Shown here in pieces: positions 57,901 through 64,000 of a stretch of 64,000 bases of DNA (position 1 is the first letter of the stretch; every line of letters begins with the position of its first letter). The notes beneath the pieces were generated by a model. It was not told the DNA's origin, did not search any database, and saw nothing but the letters and a program-made list of their open reading frames with translations. The stretch comes from Mesostigma viride (lineage: Eukaryota; Streptophyta; Mesostigmatophyceae; Mesostigmatales; Mesostigmataceae): positions 10,257,858 through 10,321,857 of the forward strand of contig RPFO01000213.1 in assembly GCA_009746045.1 (NCBI GenBank), given 5' to 3'. The translations under genes were made by a program, and so were the position numbers.

Positions 57901-59270
57901 ATCTCACCCTTGGCGTACGTAATCGATCTGTATCTGCAACTATATGATGATCAGATCGATGAGGACTCATCCATCCGATCACTCGCCTACTGGGACCCTT
58001 ACCGATCTCTCCCTTGGCGTACGTCTGCAGGTTGGACACCTCGCATATCGCGCGCTGCAGGACAGGTGGCAGCGTGCCGATGAAGTGGCACACATGCGCG
58101 GCCGCGTCCACCAGCTTGGTGACCTCATCCTCCTTGCGCTTGTTGGGGGGACTGCCCATGCACCCACCCAGGCAACACTACGAAATGGTGAACATTGTGA
58201 GTAAACCGCTACTGTGAGCAAAATATCATTCTGGTTAGATGTCCTCCTGATTGGGGGGGCTGCCCATGCATTCATACAGGTAACATTATTAGTCGTGAAT
58301 AGTAATCGTGAGTAAAGCATCCGTTCGGTATCTATCCTCAATGCACTTGGAGGGGGGCCTGCCATGCGCCGATATACTAGTGACGAATGATCGTGAATAA
58401 CGTACATCTGTTCAATTTGGTTCGATGTCCTCCTTGTGTTAGGACAGGGGCCTGGTGCGCATTCATGCAGTTAGCCTACAGCTGCCATTGCAAGACGTGA
58501 GCAGTTGTCGTGAGTAAAACGTCACTTTAATAAGAGATCAACCGTGCAGTAGGGTGAAGGCTGCCAGATATTCAGCCAAACGGGGGTGCAAGTAAACGGG
58601 GGCCACGCTGCTGACTGTAATGAGCACGAGCTTAACAGGAATGAAGCATCACCCCAGCTAATTAGAATGCTCTTCTCGCTTTTCCTTTGGAAGGCGAGTA
58701 GAAGCGCATGCAGTAGGCTATATGAGATGCCTTTTGATTGGTCTGGCATTGTAAGCAAGCAACCCTAACATGACAAGATTTAATCATGTTGCTGTCAACT
58801 GCTGAGTGACCTTGGCAGGCCAGGCCCTTGACGGAGAGGAAATTACAAGACTTGGAAAAGTAGCTTTGCTCTTGGAGACTCCCTTACGTTTTACAAATAC
58901 GGTAGATCTTCTTCAGGTTGATATTCCTCTGCTCGAGCCCCAGCTGCTCCTTCAGATGCAGATTGAGTTGCTGGCCAGCAACGGCCGTTAAAGTTGCCGG
59001 CGTCCTCGTAAATGGCGTTTTATGCAATGCTGGCGCCACCTCGCCTGGTCTGCCTTCCATCATCGTCCCATTAGGCATCGCATTTTCATAGATCAATGCG
59101 TCCCGTTCCCGTTCCTCTGGTTCTGCGAGCTCGAACGCGTGCGCCCGCAGCTGGAGTAAAACTTTTGTTTGAGTCTCGGTTAGCCCTAGCAAAGGGTCAC
59201 GAGAAGTTAAGCCCGCAACGGGTTGACGGGCTCCCCCTGTCGGAGCTACCGCCGGCATTCCTTTCTTCAT
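54918..59270 (-). CDS. Protein with two cyclic-nucleotide-binding domains, 671 residues
   Basis: Three exons, 58888-59270, 58003-58151 and 54918-56401, total 2,016 nt in one frame. Start ATG (MKKGMPAVAPTGG) is 59268-59270 and the TAG stop is 54918-54920. The junctions rejoin family-typical text: RICKTPPNKRKEDEV and YAKGEIVCQEGAPPDYFYII. The first CNB domain spans about 135-310. It is interrupted by a Gly/Ser/Thr loop (about 205-255) and keeps a full phosphate-binding cassette, FGEIALLANVPRSSSVV (about 270-286), with the Glu and Arg that hold cAMP or cGMP. The second domain (about 335-500) has LGPGNFFGESAVWKELRHER (about 453-472), whose cassette lacks the usual PRxA. The C-terminal 150 residues are disordered and Gly/Arg-rich. 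No kinase, channel or exchange-factor domain is present. It could be a PKA-regulatory-like or free-standing cyclic nucleotide sensor. Confidence 0.92.
56858..56945. repeat. (CCCACY)n purine/pyrimidine-asymmetric repeat
   Basis: Imperfect CCCACT and CCCACC units in the intron between the second and third exons of the cyclic-nucleotide-binding gene. Confidence 0.8.
57507..57686. repeat. Pentanucleotide array (CTCTC)n
   Basis: About 36 perfect copies of TCTCC in the same intron. Confidence 0.97.
57687..57870. repeat. 55/56-bp minisatellite
   Basis: Three and a third copies of a unit containing ATCCCATCCTCGCCTATTCA and CCTATCGCATCCCTTACC, directly adjoining the pentanucleotide array. Confidence 0.9.
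58120..58520. repeat. Four decayed tandem copies of a splice-acceptor segment
   Basis: The acceptor and first bases of the exon at 58003-58151 are followed on the plus strand by related blocks starting near 58230, 58327 and 58421. Each has a GTCCTCC- or ATCCTC-like start, a G run, a GCCCATGCA-like word and a CGTGAGTAAA-like end. Spacing is about 95-100 bp. Only the first copy retains coding sequence. Confidence 0.75.
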
Positions 59271-60222
59271 TTAGAACACAGAACGACGGAGAGTGAAGAA
59301 GACTTGGCAACCATACAAGTTGCCCAGTAACAGGAGCAGAATTGCGCCAATGTCGACAACCGTGTCATCCATCCTCTGCTACGTCTGAGATCTAAAAATT
59401 GTGCTTACATGACTTTCCAACAACGTCCAGCCAGCAAACTACCGCGCCCTCTGCAGCAGCGGGTTAATGTCGTAATTGCATGCATGGACTTCCTAACACC
59501 GCGGGCGCGGTGAAATATGAAACCTCATTTTTCTTCAAGACATCAAATTATGCAACCTATTATGTTACGGGTAGGAATTAGGTGACCACTTCACCCCATC
59601 CCTCATTCCATTTTGCAACGGAAGGTCACGTTCTACGTTTCCGCACCTCGTACAGGATTTCTCATGCTCGCGAGTGCGCTCCCCGAAATAACATGGACAT
59701 GGGTTGCGCCAATTATTACTGTTGCCTCTTGCCGGGTCACTTCCCCCAAAGAATTACTGTCTACTGTTGGGGTTACAGTCCTCTTTGCCACACTGGAGAT
59801 GGAGATCTGTTCCGCTAGTTCAGGTTCTGGCAAGTGGCAAGCGATGAAATCCGCCGTCGACCGTCCTGTGTGCGCACAGAACTGGAATTATTATCAAGAC
59901 AGTAATTTTAAAATATGAAAATTTTGCTAGATCGAGCCGTACGTCCACGTGTAAATTTGTGCCCGTAGCTTTTTAATAAAAGTTCGTATAAGCCGGGCCT
60001 AAATTGTCCTCAACGTAATCACTAAGCAGTAATGCGACCAGAGCGCTAATCACGACAGAAAATTGTTCTCGCGGAAAGCATGGAGGACACCTGCGAATCG
60101 GAAATTAAGTGATGCCTAGCTCGACGCATAGCCGTCACAGCTACTCTTTGATTGGTTTATTGGTTCATGATGGAAGCAAGGAAGCTGGTTGGGGTTGAAC
60201 CTCGAGTACAATTGCCGTCTAG
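59271..60222. promoter_or_regulatory. Divergent spacer between the cyclic-nucleotide gene and the long plus-strand ORF
   Basis: About 950 bp separating two divergent start codons, so it should contain both promoters. Within it, 59613-59918 is open on the plus strand and 59633-59833 on the minus strand, without a recognisable domain on either. No TATA-like element stands out. Confidence 0.4.
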
Positions 60223-63200
60223 ATGGAGTCTTGCGACCATGAACGACTTGTGCAGCGCATCACAGCTCACATGGCTATATTTAACCTGTCCATTAATAAG
60301 ACGGCCACATCGGATTCCAAGGAAAGCGTTCAAAATACTGACGTCACGGGGGAGTTCCAAAGAAGGTCGCTGTGGCAACGCGAAGAGTCGCCTCTTTTGC
60401 GTTGGCTTCTCGGCTTGACCCCACCGCAGCGTTGGGCCGTGCTTACCGTAGTTGACGAGGAATGGGTGGCGCTAGTGCAGCATGTTCATCAAGGGGCCCG
60501 TCATCAGCGCGGTGGCGACTGCAATTTTATGCTCCTTTACGACATGAAGGAGCCACTCGTTGTCTCAAGGGGGAATTCCCAGGTGGCCGGCATTCGAAGA
60601 GGCACCAACTCGGGCGCTGCCATGAATGGCCTTCCAGGTGCTCACGTCCTGCAAATTCCGTCGATTGTATATCGAACGGATCCATTTCCGGACGGGCCCC
60701 TCGGATGTCAGGCGGCGGAGCACCGGCACGCCTGTCATGCCTTAGAGCTCGCTGCCCAGCTGAGCTCCTCGACGCTGCAATTTCTGAACGAGGAGGGAAC
60801 GGAGCTGGCTGCGGAACCAAACGGCCCGTCCGCCCTCATGCTTCACCACGACACCCTCACGCTGGCTCGCCACGTCGTCGAGGACGACATGTGCCTTCGA
60901 CGGCTCCTCCTGGGGGCGTCGTGGGGATGCTGGGGCGCAGGGGATGCCAGCGCCCTGGACGACAAAGCCCGCCTCGCGAGCCATAAATGGGCCGAGGCAT
61001 CCTGGCTGACCGCCACCGGGCACCACTCCCTCGGCGCCCTCATCGCCAACAAGTTGGAAATGGTTGCTTGGCAGCGGTGGAGCGAAGCCTTGAGGGGAAA
61101 AAAGAAGAAAAAGGCGACAGGGGGCCCTGGGCACGCGGGCGCAGGGGGGACCGGAGGCACGCCCTCGCTCCATTTCCTGCCTCCTCGGCTCTCTGGCCTC
61201 CTGCACGGGCTGTGCTCACTTGACAGGGCGGAGAGGGAGCGCATGTTCCGCGCCGCCCTGCTGGGGGCGGCCAGGGTGGAGGTGTGCAGGCAGCGGCAGG
61301 CGCGCCGGTGCCTCACTAAGCCAGCCACCAGAAAAGCGGAATCGAGCCAATTTAGCGGCAAGGCCCCCGGGGCGAAGCCTGGAGTGGACACCGGGGTGGC
61401 CACAAAGGCAGCCAAAGCGAATGGGCACAAGCATGGCAAGGCGGGAGGGACGAAGCAAACCAGAGGGGGTGCTGCGGCGGCAGGGCCGGGGGCAGGGGCA
61501 GGAGTGAGATCTCTTCCCCCACCCTCCCTCCCTCCGCCATCACCAGCTCAACCGGGACAGAACGGCACTCCATCTACTTGCCTTGCTCAAGAGGAGAGCG
61601 GTGATTCGGGCATCCCAGAAAGTAATCCTGACAGCAAGGGTCGTGCAGAAGCAGCTAGAGGTGCGTCAGCATCAGCAGCCGTGGGATCACCAGGGCCAGG
61701 AGCAGCAGGGGCAGGGCCCAGGGACGCGGTCCCTGCGCTCCTGGGCGCCCTGAAGGACCTGGACATGCTGCTCAGCTGTACCCGCTGGCTGGCTAATTCT
61801 GGCGCGCTGCCCATCTCATCACTCCCTACCACGGCCGACAAGGGGGCCCGCGAGGCGTGGCAGAGGGCGAAGGCGATCGGGCGGGGACAGGTGGCGGATG
61901 GGGATGACGCGGGGGGGTTTATGTCAGACGCCACGTGCGCGCCCGCCCCGTTGCGGACCTCGGCGCGTGTTCATCGTGAGGAATGGCGCTGCGTCTGGGG
62001 GCGCGGCACAGAGGCGATTGATGTCCGGGGAGGGCCAGACGATGGTGGCACGGTTCAGCTGGCAGGAAATCCGGGAGTTGATAAGGGAAAAAGGGATGGT
62101 AAAGAGGACGGGAAGAAGACAGGAGAACATGAAGGGAATAGGGGGGGAGCTAGGATTGGTGGCATGTGCCAGCGCGAGGGCACCGAAAGGGTTGCCCCCG
62201 GCAAGGCAACCACAGGAGCGGTGGGTGGTGGAGGCACCAGGGTGGGTCAGGGGGCGCAGCAGGGAGGCGAGAATGACGTGGCAGAGGTCGAGGTGGTGGC
62301 GGAGCTGGAACGACTCACGTACTGCCCCCTGGCTATTTCTGGTGGCCGTGTCGCTCATGTTTGTCAGCGTGCCCTGGCGTTACTGGTGGCGGCGCATGTT
62401 CAGAAAGCGGCGCATGATCTGGACGAGCTTTCAGGTGTGACGGATGACAGGCAAGGCCATCGGAACGCGGTGCAAGTGGACGCCAAGGGTGGACAAGCCC
62501 ATCGTCCCGGTCCACAGTCCGAGGCAAAGCCAGGCAAGGGCAGCAAGAGCAAGAAGAAGAAGAAGAGGGTGGACAAGGAGTTCGGGCCAGGGTCGGGCAA
62601 GGGTGACGGCAGTGGGGTGACATCTGAGGATGAGGTAGTGGGGGAGGCTGACAGCGCAGGCACAATGGAGGTGGCTGCCCCGGGGCTGAGGGGGGCTAAT
62701 GATGGGGATGAGGAGGAGCCCGTGTGTGGGGCTCGCCATTCTTTTTCTGATCATTCTTCCTCTGTTGCCACACCTGTGCCCGCTGGCTCGCAGGGACCCC
62801 TGCAGCCGCTTGGTTCCCCTGACGCGGCTCTTGCAAGGTTGTCATCTGGTGCCGGTATCAAAGCGGTGCCTGCCAAGAGGAAGGACAGGTGTCGGGAAAC
62901 GCGGCAGCCGGTCACCGCAGGCAAGGCAGCTGCTCCGGACAAGAAAGCTGGTGGGAGCAAGAGAGAGGGCAAGGCGGGGGCGGGTCAAGTAGGTACCACG
63001 GCTTGCGTGGCGGGCCAGGAGGGTGTGCCGGCACAGGTGGCAGAAGGTAACGCACCAGAATGTATGGGGCCATCGCCGGGCGAGCGCGAGGGTGAGGGTG
63101 ATGGCGAGGGCGCTATGGAGGTCGACCAGGCCTTGGACGTTCACAAATGTGGGTCCAGTCCCTCTCCAGCAAGGCCAGGCAAGGCTGCACCATCCGGTGA

Positions 63201-64000
63201 TAGAAGTGTGAGGGGCAAGGATGCCCCTGGTTCTGGTTTGAGCAGTACCCATGTCCTTGGCAGCTTGGCCGACTTTTCGACGAGGCAGGACCCCTTGGCC
63301 AGGGATGGGGGATGCACGAACCCAGGTGGGCCACCCGTCGGGCTCCCAGGGGCATTGCTGGCCCCCGCTTGGACACGCCTGGACGAAGAGTGTGCGCTGC
63401 CCAGAATTGTGGGTTCAGGTGCCGTTGGGTCGCAGAACCCACCACGAATGGCTGCCCAAGGGGAGTTGGTGTCAATGGGAGGCAACCGAATGGAGGGCGG
63501 GGACATGCCTGCACTTGTGCCCGTGCAGGGTCCTTGCGGGGCGAGCCATCTGCCCGCGGTGGGCGTTGCCGAGCGGCCACCTGGCGTGCCAGCGGATGTC
63601 TCTGTGCCTGGGCCCTTCGGTGCTTCCTCTGTGCCTGCCCGTAGCTTAGGGAAGACTGGTGAGGATGGACTGTCAGAGGGCGGGAGTCACGTAGTAGTAG
63701 CTCTTCAGGCACCACCAGCGATGACTGGGTCAGAGACAGTGCCAGAGTCTTCACCGCCGTCCAGCTCTGGGGGTGCGAGCATTACCCTCCTTGTGGGTGA
63801 CAGCGCCAGGTTTAACGGCTTCACGGCGAGCTACCCGCAATTTCAATTGCAGGGGGTGCATGCGGTGCCTGCCCCGGCGCCTGGGGATGGAAATGTTGCA
63901 GGGGGAAGCGGGCTGTCCATGGGGGAGCTGCAAGGCTTATCCCCTGCAGCCAGCCCACAACTGCAGGCATTGCCGGCGGACGTAGTGTCATCGGGGCCAC
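60223..64000 (+). CDS. Very long intronless ORF, unidentified large protein (3' end outside window)
   Basis: From ATG 60223 (an in-frame TAG lies directly before it at 60220) the frame stays open to the window edge, at least 1,259 codons. Residues about 5-110 look like a folded domain: ERLVQRITAHMAIFNLS, then PLLRWLLGLTPPQRWAVLTV and VDEEWVALVQ. About 110-290 is also well-structured (FLNEEGTELAAEP, HDTLTLARHVVEDDMCLRRL). Beyond 295 the protein is mostly disordered, rich in Gly, Ala, Lys and Pro, with basic clusters (GKKKKKATG near 293, SKSKKKKKRVDKE near 780). Islands of order remain, for example LLGALKDLDMLLSCTRWLAN near 515 and ELERLTYCPLAISGGRVAHV near 700. I do not recognise the family. 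The basic clusters suggest a nuclear or nucleic-acid-associated protein, but that is inference. Confidence 0.8.
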   Translation, partial: MESCDHERLVQRITAHMAIFNLSINKTATSDSKESVQNTDVTGEFQRRSLWQREESPLLRWLLGLTPPQRWAVLTVVDEEWVALVQHVHQGARHQRGGDCNFMLLYDMKEPLVVSRGNSQVAGIRRGTNSGAAMNGLPGAHVLQIPSIVYRTDPFPDGPLGCQAAEHRHACHALELAAQLSSSTLQFLNEEGTELAAEPNGPSALMLHHDTLTLARHVVEDDMCLRRLLLGASWGCWGAGDASALDDKARLASHKWAEASWLTATGHHSLGALIANKLEMVAWQRWSEALRGKKKKKATGGPGHAGAGGTGGTPSLHFLPPRLSGLLHGLCSLDRAERERMFRAALLGAARVEVCRQRQARRCLTKPATRKAESSQFSGKAPGAKPGVDTGVATKAAKANGHKHGKAGGTKQTRGGAAAAGPGAGAGVRSLPPPSLPPPSPAQPGQNGTPSTCLAQEESGDSGIPESNPDSKGRAEAARGASASAAVGSPGPGAAGAGPRDAVPALLGALKDLDMLLSCTRWLANSGALPISSLPTTADKGAREAWQRAKAIGRGQVADGDDAGGFMSDATCAPAPLRTSARVHREEWRCVWGRGTEAIDVRGGPDDGGTVQLAGNPGVDKGKRDGKEDGKKTGEHEGNRGGARIGGMCQREGTERVAPGKATTGAVGGGGTRVGQGAQQGGENDVAEVEVVAELERLTYCPLAISGGRVAHVCQRALALLVAAHVQKAAHDLDELSGVTDDRQGHRNAVQVDAKGGQAHRPGPQSEAKPGKGSKSKKKKKRVDKEFGPGSGKGDGSGVTSEDEVVGEADSAGTMEVAAPGLRGANDGDEEEPVCGARHSFSDHSSSVATPVPAGSQGPLQPLGSPDAALARLSSGAGIKAVPAKRKDRCRETRQPVTAGKAAAPDKKAGGSKREGKAGAGQVGTTACVAGQEGVPAQVAEGNAPECMGPSPGEREGEGDGEGAMEVDQALDVHKCGSSPSPARPGKAAPSGDRSVRGKDAPGSGLSSTHVLGSLADFSTRQDPLARDGGCTNPGGPPVGLPGALLAPAWTRLDEECALPRIVGSGAVGSQNPPRMAAQGELVSMGGNRMEGGDMPALVPVQGPCGASHLPAVGVAERPPGVPADVSVPGPFGASSVPARSLGKTGEDGLSEGGSHVVVALQAPPAMTGSETVPESSPPSSSGGASITLLVGDSARFNGFTASYPQFQLQGVHAVPAPAPGDGNVAGGSGLSMGELQGLSPAASPQLQALPADVVSSGP

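Noticed and set aside
60742-63754. Multiple minus-strand frames of 60-213 codons, Pro- and Arg-rich
   Set aside because: Antisense shadows of the long plus-strand frame starting at 60223.

Overview
This is nuclear DNA from a eukaryote, most likely a unicellular or algal protist. The genes are split by GT-AG introns of 0.1 to 3 kb. There are no bacterial operons or ribosome binding sites, and the introns and spacers are loaded with very long simple-sequence arrays. A plant-type SEN1-UvrD giant helicase, a secreted flavin oxidase with a lipid-anchor-like tail and a moderately GC-rich coding style fit a heterokont (stramenopile) alga best. That assignment is inference and is not proven by any one gene.

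Layout. 1-8522 (minus): RRP9/U3-55K, a WD40 protein of the U3 snoRNP, in ten recognisable exons; the C-terminal repeats lie off the left edge. Its introns hold arrays of GGAAAT, CAGG (CCTG on the sense strand) and several minisatellites. 8523-9277 is a shared upstream region with a nested inverted repeat. 9278-12716 (plus): a poorly resolved multi-exon gene beginning with a membrane-anchored N-terminus and ending in an acidic exon. 15734-17605 (plus): an intronless, secreted FAD-linked oxidase. 19409-22404: one or two fragmentary minus-strand genes, a roughly 180-bp satellite, and a 0.9-kb composite of CCCA, CGCA and CCCT arrays.

23041-49710 (minus): a single 26.7-kb gene. I could join 19 exons in one continuous frame, giving about 3,638 residues. 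It encodes a plant-like TRANK1-type protein in which a complete SEN1/UPF1-like superfamily 1 helicase is followed by a complete UvrD-like helicase, a TPR-like region and a long conserved C-terminus. 49711-54917 is gene-poor, with a fragment of a LINE (L1-type) ORF1 and a duplicated element. 54918-59270 (minus): a three-exon, 671-residue protein with two cyclic-nucleotide-binding domains. 60223 to the right edge (plus): one uninterrupted reading frame of at least 1,259 codons with no stop in the window.

Functionally the recognisable genes are unrelated: ribosome biogenesis, RNA/DNA helicase, cyclic nucleotide signalling and redox enzyme. The unifying feature is architectural. Nearly every simple-sequence array sits in an intron or spacer. 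In three genes a splice junction and its flanks have been tandemly duplicated and left as decayed copies in the adjacent intron.
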